36,724 nucleotides of DNA from positions 1-36,724 of the forward strand of contig NZ_JAAAMH010000025.1 of the NCBI RefSeq assembly GCF_024105655.1, in the 5' to 3' direction. Shown here one piece after another: positions 15,551-23,481 of the stretch. Below the pieces are notes generated by a model. That model did not search any database. It worked only from the letters and a program-made list of their open reading frames with translations, and was not told the origin of the DNA. The number at the start of each line of letters is the position of its first letter. Positions within the stretch are counted from its first letter, which is position 1. The stretch is from Aliihoeflea sp. 40Bstr573 (GTDB taxonomy: Bacteria > Pseudomonadota > Alphaproteobacteria > Rhizobiales > Rhizobiaceae). The translations under genes were made by a program, and so were the position numbers.

Positions 15551-15979
15551 ATGCTCCTCGACGAACGACCCACTATCCTGACTGAGGAACTGATCGGGTG
15601 CGTCGTACATACCTTTTACGATCGCGTCCGACAGGATCCGATGCTCGGGCCAATCTTCGAGGCCAGACTCAGCGGTCGATGGAATGCACACCTCGACAAC
15701 ATGGTTGCCTTCTGGTCGACCGTTGCGATGCGAAGCGGGCGGTACACTGGTAAGCCTCATGCCGCTCATCAGGGGCTCTCTCTGGAGCACACCCATTTCC
15801 TTCGATGGCTCCAGCTGTTCGAGAAGACCGTATCCGAGCTGTGCACGGCCGACGTCGCAGCGTTTCTCATCGATCGAGCACAGCGCATCGCTGAGAGCCT
15901 GCAGATCGGCCGGAACATCGGATCGAAAGCGCTTGATTTCCCCGCGCGCTGCGCCGCGAAGAGTCATCCGAAAGTTTGA
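15551..15979 (+). CDS. Group III truncated haemoglobin
   Basis: A 142-aa haem protein of the 2-on-2 globin group III (TrHb3/Ctb-like), which binds O2 and NO; group III members are linked to NO detoxification. Visible family features: FYDRVRQDPMLGPIFEARL (B-CD region, ~24-42), WNAHLDNMVAFWSTV (E helix, ~48-62) and the conserved HAAHQGLSLEHTHFLRWLQLF (~75-96), which contains the proximal histidine. It is divergent from nsrR with shared palindromes, so NO-inducible expression is likely. The start has only a weak ribosome binding site. The DUF305 membrane gene begins 20 nt downstream. Confidence 0.88.
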   Translation: MLLDERPTILTEELIGCVVHTFYDRVRQDPMLGPIFEARLSGRWNAHLDNMVAFWSTVAMRSGRYTGKPHAAHQGLSLEHTHFLRWLQLFEKTVSELCTADVAAFLIDRAQRIAESLQIGRNIGSKALDFPARCAAKSHPKV

Positions 15980-15999
15980 GACAGAAAGCAGGTAGGACC

Positions 16000-17490
16000 A
16001 TGTCTCGCCGAATTGGAATGCATCCCTTGGCAGTCGCTGTGGGAGTCCCTTTGTTTGCGCTCCTCGCAGCGTCACCGGCGCAAGCCCACGTGAAGTGGTT
16101 CGCACCATACATTGTGGGTGCTTCTCCAGCTCCTATCGACCAAACTTTGACCAACCTCTGGTTCTGGGCCGCGATCGGCCTTGTCCTCGTCTTCTTCATC
16201 GCGACGAGGGCAATTGAACGGGGTACTGTCGGCGAAAGTATCCTCATAGGGATGGACCGGGTTAGCGACCCGCTCTGGAACAGGCTCGACGACTTCATCC
16301 GAGTTGTTATCGGTGCCTTCTTCGTCGCCGTTTTTGCAGTCGGCGGGGTCTATCTTACGCCCGACTTGCAGACCCCGGCCGAGTGGGTATCGTGGTTGCA
16401 GCTGCTGATCGCCTTCGGGGTATTCTCCCGCAAGACGATGCCACTGTCGGCTGCCGGCATCATCTTGCTATGGGCGCTGGCGCTCCGCGACTATGACTTC
16501 TTCCATCTCCTTGACTACCTGGCGCTGGGGGTGGCCGTCGCCGCTTATCTCGTTTTGGCCGCGTCCCGCAATGAAGAATGGCGCAAGCACCGCTTTCAAG
16601 TTCTGCGCTGGGGCGTAGCCATTGCCCTGATGTGGTCAAGCCTCGAGAAGTTTGCTTATCCTGACTGGTTCTACCCCCTTGTCGAAGAAAAGCCCTTTCT
16701 CACCTTCGGCATGCCGCGCGACGTATTCATTCCGATGGCGGGCGTGGCCGAGTTCACCATGGGCTTTGGCCTGCTGTGGACACCGCTGGTAAGGCGGCTG
16801 TCAGCCATCGCGCTGTTCGTTATCTTCAACGCGGCGGTTTACCCCTTCGGACGCATCGATCTCGTCGGTCACGCACTAATCATGGCGATCATTGTCGCGA
16901 TCGCTGCCGACCATACGCGCGAGTTGCACTTCGTGCCCAAGCTCAAGCAGTCGCTACAAAGCGTCCCTGCCGGGCTGGCGATCGCGCTCGTTTTGTTTGT
17001 TGGCAGTTACTGGGGCCTTCATAGCGCATTCTACGGGCCGGAAGGCGCGCCGCAGGAAGTGGCGGAACGGGCGACGCATTCCTATAATCTGGAAAGTCAG
17101 CATGGACCGATGGCTTCAGGCGCTATCGCTGATCGACCGGCACCGGAAGTGCGCGTCAGACGCGACGCCAAGTCAGATGCGAAAGATCAACCGGAGGGTC
17201 CCGCCGCCGCTGCATATGAGGCGACGATGGCTACAATGCACGGGCCGATGATGAAAGGCATGCGCCACCCTGATCCAGATGTGGCCTTCATGTTGGGCAT
17301 GATCCCACATCACCAAGGCGCGATCGATATGGCCCGGGTGCAGCTTCAGTTCGGCGCGGACGCTGAAACCAGGTCCTTTGCCGAACATGTCATCGCGGAA
17401 CAGGAAGCCGAGATTCGGCAGATGGAAGACTGGTTGGTGCGTCGCGGCATCCGCCACGCTCGTTTTGAAAGTCAGCGAGAGCCAGATTGA
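16000..17490 (+). CDS. Polytopic membrane protein with C-terminal DUF305 domain
   Basis: A 496-aa protein in two parts. A signal-like N-terminus ends ...AASPAQA-HVKWFAPY; cleavage after AQA would leave an N-terminal histidine. About eight or nine membrane helices follow, to roughly residue 350. After a hydrophilic linker rich in Arg, Asp and Ala comes a DUF305 domain (~405-490) with MHGPMMKGM, DPDVAFMLGMIPHHQGAIDMA and FAEHVIAEQEAEIRQM; DUF305 is a His/Met-rich domain often found with copper-resistance genes. I do not recognise the membrane part by name. It starts 20 nt after the haemoglobin gene, so it is probably part of the NsrR-controlled unit. The ATG at 16000 follows AGGACC; a TTG at 15976 is less likely. 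Confidence 0.7.
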   Translation: MSRRIGMHPLAVAVGVPLFALLAASPAQAHVKWFAPYIVGASPAPIDQTLTNLWFWAAIGLVLVFFIATRAIERGTVGESILIGMDRVSDPLWNRLDDFIRVVIGAFFVAVFAVGGVYLTPDLQTPAEWVSWLQLLIAFGVFSRKTMPLSAAGIILLWALALRDYDFFHLLDYLALGVAVAAYLVLAASRNEEWRKHRFQVLRWGVAIALMWSSLEKFAYPDWFYPLVEEKPFLTFGMPRDVFIPMAGVAEFTMGFGLLWTPLVRRLSAIALFVIFNAAVYPFGRIDLVGHALIMAIIVAIAADHTRELHFVPKLKQSLQSVPAGLAIALVLFVGSYWGLHSAFYGPEGAPQEVAERATHSYNLESQHGPMASGAIADRPAPEVRVRRDAKSDAKDQPEGPAAAAYEATMATMHGPMMKGMRHPDPDVAFMLGMIPHHQGAIDMARVQLQFGADAETRSFAEHVIAEQEAEIRQMEDWLVRRGIRHARFESQREPD

Positions 17491-17604
17491 TCAAGAGTGA
17501 CAACACCTGTGGCGATAAGCGCCCGTGGCAAAACAGCGGTGAGAAGCCCGGCGCTAGTGGACCGCCCTCGCTCTTCCGATAGTAGCTAATCGCGATCTTG
17601 GAAC

Positions 17605-18063
17605 ATGGGCCAGTCACGCATGATTGGCCGGATGATGGAGTTCGAAGTGATAGAATCCTACACCCCGACCAATAATCCGATGCTGACAGGCATTAAGGGA
17701 TTGTGCCCACGCTGCCAGCAGGGCTCTCTTTTCAAAGGGTTCCTGGCGATGGCGGAGCAGTGCGAAGTTTGCGGCCTAAGTTATTCGTTTGCCGATCCGG
17801 CAGATGGGCCTGCTTTTTTTGCAATCACGATTGCGACAATTCCCGCGTTGGCCTTCGCCGTTTGGCTACAAGCTTCGTTCAACCCCCCGCTTTGGGCGCA
17901 CGTTATCACTACGTTGCCTCTCATCGTGGTATCCTGCGTCCTGCTGCTTAGGCCGCTGAAAGGGTGGTTGGTCTGCTCGCAGTTCTTTCACAAAGCAGAA
18001 GAGGGCTCCATCGATCGGGAGTGGCATGCTGAGCGCTCGCGTCAGCGGGAAACCGAAAAGTAG
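17605..18063 (+). CDS. DUF983 family membrane protein
   Basis: A protein of up to 152 aa with a rubredoxin-like zinc knuckle, CPRC...CEVC (GLCPRCQQGSLFKGFLAMAEQCEVCG), and two membrane helices (~73-90 and 98-118), the layout of DUF983. The family often lies near cytochrome oxidase or Nudix genes; its function is not settled. The start is uncertain: in-frame ATGs at 17605, 17620, 17632 and 17635 precede the conserved part, and an internal one at 17680 would give a minimal DUF983 protein. It lies 114 nt after the DUF305 gene on the same strand. Confidence 0.75.
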   Translation: MGQSRMIGRMMEFEVIESYTPTNNPMLTGIKGLCPRCQQGSLFKGFLAMAEQCEVCGLSYSFADPADGPAFFAITIATIPALAFAVWLQASFNPPLWAHVITTLPLIVVSCVLLLRPLKGWLVCSQFFHKAEEGSIDREWHAERSRQRETEK

Positions 18064-18454
18064 GGGATCGGCTGGGAGACTATTGTCTCCTTGCGTGATG
18101 CCATCGCCGCGGTCTTGGATGGGTATCTGCGCTGACAGATTTCGTGAGCGAACGTCGGCTTTTGCAAGCTCGCAACGAAATGCAGCCATTCCGCTTTCCA
18201 TCTGTGGACGCCCCATGAGACGCAAGCGGTTTTTTGAAGGTTGGCACGTGGTCGGATGCTGCCATCTGTCCGGCCTCTGATGCAGCACCAGAGGCTGCGG
18301 GCCCGTATGGGAGTTCGCGGATCGGATCCATATCACCCACAGCGTGCTCGAGGCACAGTGGAAAGCCCTGGTTTTCCGACCCCGTCTCGCCGACTGTTGC
18401 GCCATACCTTCCTTCGACCGACTACGTCTCCGACGACCCCTGGTCCGCCTTGGC
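18064..18454. other. Region between DUF983 gene and IS110 remnant
   Basis: About 390 bases. It must contain the 3' non-coding end of the IS110 element, but I cannot locate the exact boundary. Open frames here have no ribosome binding sites or recognisable products. The stretch near 18145-18200 (aacgtcggcttttgcaagct and onward) resembles intergenic filler I have seen in other alphaproteobacteria, from memory. Confidence 0.3.
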
Positions 18455-19234
18455 TTACGCCGCAACGGCGACCGGAGCTTTGTATTCCTCCTGCTTCAAG
18501 AGCAGCGCCCAGATGATGCGCGCCGTCTTGTTGGCCAGTGCGACCGTGACCAGCATGCGTGGCTTTCGAGCCATCATCTGCTCAAGCCACGAACCCGCCG
18601 GCGCACCACGTTTGCTCGCCTGCAGGACGACGGCGCTGCACCCGATGATGAGAAGACGTCGTAAGGTTCGCTCGCCCATCTTCGTGATCGACCCCAGCTT
18701 TTGCTTGCCCCCAGTCGAGAGCTGACGCGGAGCCAGACCCAGCCAGGCGGCAAAGTCTCTTCCTTTGGTGAACGACTCGGGCGGTGGAGCGAGTGCGGCA
18801 ATCGCCGTGGCCGTGATCGGGCCCACGCCCGGTATCGTCATCAGTCGCTTGGCAATCGCATCTTCTCGGGCTCGCTGCGCGATTTCTTTATCCAGTTCGC
18901 CGATCTTCCCGTTCAATACTTCAAGCAGATCGAGCATCGTTCGGAACATCGGCCTGGCTGCCTCCGGAAGCGATGATCCCATGTCACCATCAAGCAGGTC
19001 GCCCAGCACCGCCACATGTGAGGGGCCTTTGGGTGCAACCCAGCCATACTCGGTCAGATGACCCCGAATGGCGTTGATCAACTGGGTGCGCTGCCGCACC
19101 AGCAGATCGCGGGTTCGGAACACCAGCGCCGATGCCTGTTGCGCCTCGCTCTTGATCGCGACGAACCGCATGTTCGGTCGCTGCGCAGCTTCACAGATTG
19201 CCTCGGCATCGACGGCATCGTTCTTGTTCCGCTT
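18455..19234 (-). pseudogene. IS110-family transposase, C-terminal part (split by RIT element)
   Basis: Encodes the last ~259 residues of an IS110-family DEDD transposase/recombinase, beginning KRNKNDAVDAEAICEAAQRP, which is the aspartate-containing end of the catalytic domain. The transposase_20 region MTIPGVGPITATAIAALAPP follows, then FAAWLGLAPRQLSTGGKQKL with the conserved serine region. The missing N-terminus is at 23077-23328 on the same strand. Joined, the two parts give about 345 aa, the normal IS110 length, so the gene was intact before the RIT insertion. The apparent GTG start at 19237 is created by RIT sequence. Confidence 0.9.
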
Positions 19235-19293
19235 CACTAATCACGAGGTCGCCATAATGCGGAGGAGCGCGGCCTGATCGGCGGATTCTCGCC
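19232..19293 (+). repeat. RIT left terminal inverted repeat (62 bp)
   Basis: Begins CTTCACTAATCACGAGG and ends GCGGATTCTCGCC. It is identical at all 62 positions to the reverse complement of 22992-23053, and the match stops on both sides. Just inside, GCATTAT at 19315-19321 is the inverse of the ATAATGC within the repeat. Confidence 0.95.
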
Positions 19294-19367
19294 GTTTTCG
19301 GATCGGCTTGCTTTGCATTATTCGGTGCCGAACCTCTGGGGGTCAATCGACCAACAGAGGACCACCA

Positions 19368-20597
19368 ATGCCCGATATCCTTCACGAACTAATTGCCGCA
19401 CTCAATTCCTCCCTTATCAGTCAGCGATACAGCCCGGTCGTGGTGAGGAACTACTGCACCTACGCATCTGGATTTCTCGATTATCTGGGACAGCAGGGGA
19501 TCTTGATCTCGAACGTGATCGACGTGCACGTAGAGCAATATCTGCGGCACGCGATCGTAGTGTTCCAGAAACAGCGGGGTCGACGTCCCAGCACACGCTG
19601 GCACGAGGTTCCGCGCTCCGGAATTCATGCCTTGTTGCGGCTTGCTCACGGTCAATGGCCGCCACCTATCGAGCCTACCTGCGCGGCCGATGTGGCCCGA
19701 TTTGCAATTTGCGACGAATACGAAATCTGGCTGCGTGAGGAACGCGGGTTGGCTCGCTCCAGCGTCGCAGCGTTAATGTGGGAAGCCCGGAACTTCCTTG
19801 CCTGGCAGATCGATCACGGAAGCGGCGGCTTGGCGGGGCTGAGCGTCGTTGACGTAGACCGTTATATGGATCTGCGCGCGCCGAAACTGACGCGCTGCTC
19901 GCTGAAGTCTGTCGCAGAGCGGCTTCGCTCGCTGCTGCGTTATCTCCACATCACGGGTCGCGCCACAATGGACCTGTCAGGGCATGTGATAGCTCCGACG
20001 CTTTATGCATACGAAGGAATACCGTCAGTCCTGGGCCGCGACCAGATAGTCGCTGTGCTGGAGAGCGCGAAGAAGGACGGGACATCGGCGGGGCTGCGGG
20101 ATCATGCGATCCTGCAACTCCTTGCAACATATGGGCTACGGTCTGGAGAAATCCGCAATCTGCGGATCGAGGACATCGACTGGCGGACGGAAGCCATCCA
20201 TGTTCGCCACCACAAGACGCGAGCCAGCACATCGCTGCCCCTGATGGAGCCGGTCGGCGAAGCGGTGCTTGCTTATCTGCGTTCCGGGCGGCCCATGACG
20301 GACGCCAGGGAAATCTTCCTCCGCACACGCGCGCCATATCGCAAGCTCGACAAGCTTTACAGCGTGGTTCGCCGGCGGCTCCGTGACGCTGGCGTCCAAC
20401 CGCCTGGCAAGTGTGGACCCCATATCTTCCGTCATGCGCGGGCGGTTGAGATGCTGCGGGTCGCGGTGCCTCGAAAGGTCATCGGCGACGTGCTGGGACA
20501 CCGTTCGACAGGATCGACGGCTCCCTACCTCAAACTCGCCACCGAGGATCTCAGGGCCATCGCGCTTGACGTGCCGGGAACGGAGGTGCTGGCATGA
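19368..20597 (+). CDS. ritA: RIT tyrosine recombinase A
   Basis: A 409-aa tyrosine recombinase, the first of the trio. An N-terminal SAM-like core-binding region (~10-200) precedes the catalytic domain. Catalytic residues can be read as Arg in LLATYGLRSGEIRNLR, Lys in the beta-hairpin VRHHKTRASTSLPL, His-x2-Arg in HIFRHARAVEML, His in IGDVLGHRSTGST and the nucleophile Tyr in APYLKLATEDL. The ATG at 19368 has AGAGGA about 8 nt upstream, whereas the upstream in-frame start falls in the element end. Its stop overlaps ritB by ATGA. It is expected to act with RitB and RitC at the terminal repeats. Confidence 0.92.
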   Translation: MPDILHELIAALNSSLISQRYSPVVVRNYCTYASGFLDYLGQQGILISNVIDVHVEQYLRHAIVVFQKQRGRRPSTRWHEVPRSGIHALLRLAHGQWPPPIEPTCAADVARFAICDEYEIWLREERGLARSSVAALMWEARNFLAWQIDHGSGGLAGLSVVDVDRYMDLRAPKLTRCSLKSVAERLRSLLRYLHITGRATMDLSGHVIAPTLYAYEGIPSVLGRDQIVAVLESAKKDGTSAGLRDHAILQLLATYGLRSGEIRNLRIEDIDWRTEAIHVRHHKTRASTSLPLMEPVGEAVLAYLRSGRPMTDAREIFLRTRAPYRKLDKLYSVVRRRLRDAGVQPPGKCGPHIFRHARAVEMLRVAVPRKVIGDVLGHRSTGSTAPYLKLATEDLRAIALDVPGTEVLA

Positions 20598-21961
20598 CCG
20601 CCCGCTGGCCCGATCCCGACCGCGCGATCATTGGCCGCCATGTCGCGAGCCTTGATCTGCGCAGCATGAAAAGCCGAGCCTGTTATCGGCAGGTCTTGCA
20701 TGGCTTCCAGGATGTCGCCGAACGTTACGATGCACTCGGTCAGGAAGTGCTGCTGGCCTGGCTACGAGAATCAGCCGTTCGCCGGGCGCCATCCACGCTC
20801 TTGCACCGCACCCGCATCATTGACCGGTTCCTCGAACGCCTGGTGGAAATCGGCGCGATCGAACGCAATCCCGTCGCCGCTCTGCGCGATGAGTGCAATA
20901 TCAAGCAGTGCATGCCGGTCTGGCGGGCATTGGCGTCGCGGGATCCGGAACAGGCTCTGGCCGAATTGCGTCAGCCCAGGCCGTTCGGCAGCGTGCTGGG
21001 CGAAATGATGGCCGAGCATGTCGCGATGATGCGGCGCAGAGGATACAAATACACGTCGCAGCCCCTGTTGCTCTTGCGGTTCGACCGGTTCCTGCAGTTG
21101 CATCCGGGACCGGAAACCGAACCGCTGAGCGCCATGATCGATCGATGGGCGGCAACGAATGTGACGCGTCACCACGCGGAGGAATGTGAAAAGCTCAAGC
21201 GCGTCTTTGCGAAAATCCTTCGTCACCGCGACCCGTCGATACCTGTGCGGCGACCAGACCCGAGACCGAGGAAGGAGGCCGCCAGGCAATGGCGAAAGCC
21301 CCATATCTACTCGCCTGCCGACGTACGACGGATGCTCGACGTCGCACGTACCTATCCGTCGCCACGGGTGCCGCTTCGACCGCTGAGCATGTACATGATG
21401 CTGCTGCTCGCCTATTGCGCAGGCTTGCGGCGCGGCGAGCTTGCCCGCCTCGATCTTGGTGACGTCGACCTGCAGGACGGTACGATAACCATCCGGCGGA
21501 CCAAGTTCTTCAAGACCCGGATCCTGCCGCTTCCCGACAGCGTTGTAGTCGAGCTTCGCGCCTATATCGATGCGCGGCGGCGTGCCGGTGGATCACAGGA
21601 CGCGCGCTCCGGCCTGTTCTGGCACGAGCGAGGCGATGGCCATTACACACCGGAAATGATCACGTGGCTGCTCTCCGACGTCATACGCCGAGCGGGGTTG
21701 AAGCCATTGCGAGGAAAAACAGGGCCTCGCGTTCATGACCTGCGCCACTCGATGGTCGTGAACAGGATCCTGGAATGGTACCGAACAGGCGTCAACCCGC
21801 AGGATCGCCTGCCGTTCCTCGCGACCTATCTCGGTCATAGGGATATCAACTCCACCCTGGTCTACATCACCGTCACGCAGGAACTGCTGCATTACGCAAA
21901 TGAGCGGTTCCGGGCGGTTGGCGCGCCGTGCCTCAGTCTGGGGCAGGAGGTACGGCGATGA
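20594..21961 (+). CDS. ritB: RIT tyrosine recombinase B
   Basis: A 455-aa tyrosine recombinase, the second of the trio. The N-terminal DNA-binding part covers ~1-230. The catalytic domain shows Arg in LAYCAGLRRGELARLDL, Lys in TIRRTKFFKTRILPL, His-x2-Arg in VHDLRHSMVVNRIL, His in ATYLGHRDINST and nucleophile Tyr in LVYITVTQELL. The insertion EWYRTGVNPQDRLPFL between the HxxR and GH motifs fits the Tn554 TnpB-like group. It starts in an ATGA overlap with ritA and ends in an ATGA overlap with the ritC start at 21958, so all three are one translation unit. Confidence 0.92.
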   Translation: MTARWPDPDRAIIGRHVASLDLRSMKSRACYRQVLHGFQDVAERYDALGQEVLLAWLRESAVRRAPSTLLHRTRIIDRFLERLVEIGAIERNPVAALRDECNIKQCMPVWRALASRDPEQALAELRQPRPFGSVLGEMMAEHVAMMRRRGYKYTSQPLLLLRFDRFLQLHPGPETEPLSAMIDRWAATNVTRHHAEECEKLKRVFAKILRHRDPSIPVRRPDPRPRKEAARQWRKPHIYSPADVRRMLDVARTYPSPRVPLRPLSMYMMLLLAYCAGLRRGELARLDLGDVDLQDGTITIRRTKFFKTRILPLPDSVVVELRAYIDARRRAGGSQDARSGLFWHERGDGHYTPEMITWLLSDVIRRAGLKPLRGKTGPRVHDLRHSMVVNRILEWYRTGVNPQDRLPFLATYLGHRDINSTLVYITVTQELLHYANERFRAVGAPCLSLGQEVRR

Positions 21962-22963
21962 GCAAGGTTGACCGGTTCCCCGACCTGATGCGCGCCTTCT
22001 TCTACGAATGGCTGGTCGAGCAGCGCAACGCCTCCATCAATACGGTTCGATCATACCGCGATACCCTGGCGGTTATTGCTCCGGTTCGTCGCCCAGCGCA
22101 CCGGGAAGAAGGTGGCTATGATCACGCTGGCCGATCTGGCCGCCAACGAGATCGCCGCATTCCTCAGCCACGCCGAACATGACCGTGGCGGTACGATCGG
22201 CACGCGCAACTGCCGGCTTGCAGCGATCCGCAGCTTCTTCCACTTCGTGGCCACCAGGGATCCTGGATCGATCGCGCAATGCGTGGAAATCCTCAACATA
22301 CCGATCAAGCGCGCTCCGGTGTCGGAACCGAGCTATCTGGATCCGGCGGAAGTGACGGCGATCCTGGGTCAGCCAGACCGTTCGACCGTTGAGGGCATGC
22401 GGGATCATGCGCTGCTCTCGTTCCTCTACAATAGCGGCGCACGAATACAGGAAGCGCTCGACCTGTGCCCCGAAGCAATCCGGTTCGAAAGCCCGAACTG
22501 CGTGCGTCTGACCGGCAAGGGCCGGAAGGAACGTATCTGCCCGCTCTGGCCGGAAACCGTGATGTTGCTGAAGAAACTGCTTGAACGGCAACCACGAGCG
22601 CCCGACCAGCGGCTGTTCGTCAACCGCTATGGTGAGCCGCTCAGCGCCTCGGGGGTCCGGTTCAAGCTCGCCGCCTACGTGAAGGCGGCGGCCGAAACCA
22701 TGCCAACGCTGCGTGCCAAGCATGTAACGCCACACGCCTTCCGGCACGCTGCCGCCGTGCACCTCATCTCGGCCGGCGTCGACGTTACGGTCATCCGAAG
22801 CTGGCTCGGGCATGTGAGCCTTGACACGACCAACCACTATGCCAGGGCCAATCTGGAAACGAAACGGAAAGCCCTGGAGAAGGTCACCGCTCCAACCACA
22901 CCCGGCGGCCAGCCATCCTGGAAGCGCAATGCAAGCGTGCTCGCCTGGCTCGACACGCTCTGA
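21958..22963 (+). pseudogene. ritC: RIT tyrosine recombinase C, frameshifted
   Basis: The third recombinase of the trio begins at the ATG at 21958 (MSKVDRFPDLMRAFFYEWLV...). The frame breaks after ...VRSYRDT, where the sequence reads ACCCTGG at 22063-22069. Removing one C gives SYRDTWRLLLRFVAQRTGKK, the expected SAM-like helix, and restores a ~334-aa protein. Downstream catalytic residues are intact: Arg in LYNSGARIQEALDL, Lys in RLTGKGRKERICPL, His-x2-Arg in PHAFRHAAAVHLI, His in WLGHVSLDTT and Tyr in NHYARANLE. It is thus a single-base insertion (or sequencing error) in an otherwise complete gene. Re-initiation at the ATG at 22076 would give a 295-aa protein lacking the first helices. Confidence 0.88.
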
Positions 22964-22991
22964 AATAATGCGGAGGAACATGGACAAAAAA

Positions 22992-23053
22992 GGCGAGAAT
23001 CCGCCGATCAGGCCGCGCTCCTCCGCATTATGGCGACCTCGTGATTAGTGAAG
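22992..23053 (-). repeat. RIT right terminal inverted repeat (62 bp)
   Basis: Exact reverse complement of 19232-19293. Just inside, at 22966-22978, ATAATGCGGAGGA repeats the repeat's own core in inverse orientation, giving a subterminal palindrome like the one at the left end. Confidence 0.95.
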
Positions 23054-23074
23054 TTATGACGAGGTGAGCATAAT
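23027..23074. promoter_or_regulatory. Putative tyrosine-recombinase crossover site at RIT right end
   Basis: Two 21-bp imperfect inverted arms (23027-23047 and 23054-23074; 16 of 21 positions match, including ACGAGGT and CATAAT) surround the 6-bp spacer GTGAAG. Inverted arms around a 6-8 bp spacer are the standard core site of tyrosine recombinases. The outer arm lies outside the 62-bp repeat; the left end has the same spacer but IS110 sequence in place of this arm. Confidence 0.6.
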
Positions 23075-23076
23075 TT

Positions 23077-23328
23077 AACGAATGGTTTTACGTAAGCCGG
23101 AGGGATTAGCTTTACCTCGTGACCCAGTTCCGTGAGTTCGCGGGCCCAGTGGTGCGCACCGCCGCAGGCCTCTAACGCCACCAGACACCGTGGCTGTTTG
23201 GCGAAAAACTCAAGCAACTTTGTGCGGCTGATCTTCCGGCTGAAGCGAGCCTGCCCGCTGGCAGCCGCGCCATAGGCGTGAAAAACGTTCTTCGCGATAT
23301 CAAGCCCGATTGTGGTAACTTCTGACAT
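23077..23328 (-). pseudogene. IS110-family transposase, N-terminal part (split by RIT element)
   Basis: Encodes the first ~85 residues of the same transposase as 18455-19234: MSEVTTIGLDIAKNVFHAYG (first catalytic Asp in GLDIAKN), the second acidic position in LVALEACGGAHHWARELTE, and ...IPPAYVKPFVK at the junction. The reading frame then enters RIT sequence. Together with the C-terminal piece it restores a complete DEDD domain, so the IS110 copy was probably functional before insertion. Confidence 0.9.
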
Positions 23329-23481
23329 GGACGCCTCCTCAAGTGGTGTTCAACACCTCCACTTTGGCACATCGATGCCGCCGGGGGGCGTCCACCCCAT
23401 CACCCCACGATGGCCGGAGCAGCCTGCTCGAAGTCGTGCCGTGAGCGGCCATCCGCGCTCGGTCCGGACGGCCGCTCTGCG

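Larger units (their letters stand above)
19232..23074 (+). mobile_element. RIT (recombinase-in-trio) element inserted in IS110
   Basis: A ~3.84-kb element with three consecutive plus-strand tyrosine recombinases of different subfamilies, joined by ATGA overlaps and flanked by perfect 62-bp terminal inverted repeats (19232-19293 and 22992-23053). This is the defining structure of RIT elements. It interrupts the IS110 transposase between the codons for ...KPFV and RNKND.... A further ~21-25 bp at 23054-23077 belongs neither to the IS110 coding sequence nor to the repeat and forms a palindrome with the right repeat. No target duplication is obvious. Confidence 0.92.

Noticed and set aside
18240..18265. 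Possible sigma-54 promoter (TTGGCACG...)
   Set aside because: The -24-like TGGCACG is present, but no TTGC element sits at the right spacing, and no gene lies directly downstream.
19235..19237. GTG start for the 260-codon IS110 fragment
   Set aside because: The GTG is part of the RIT terminal repeat; the true gene starts at 23328 and is split, so this is not an independent gene.
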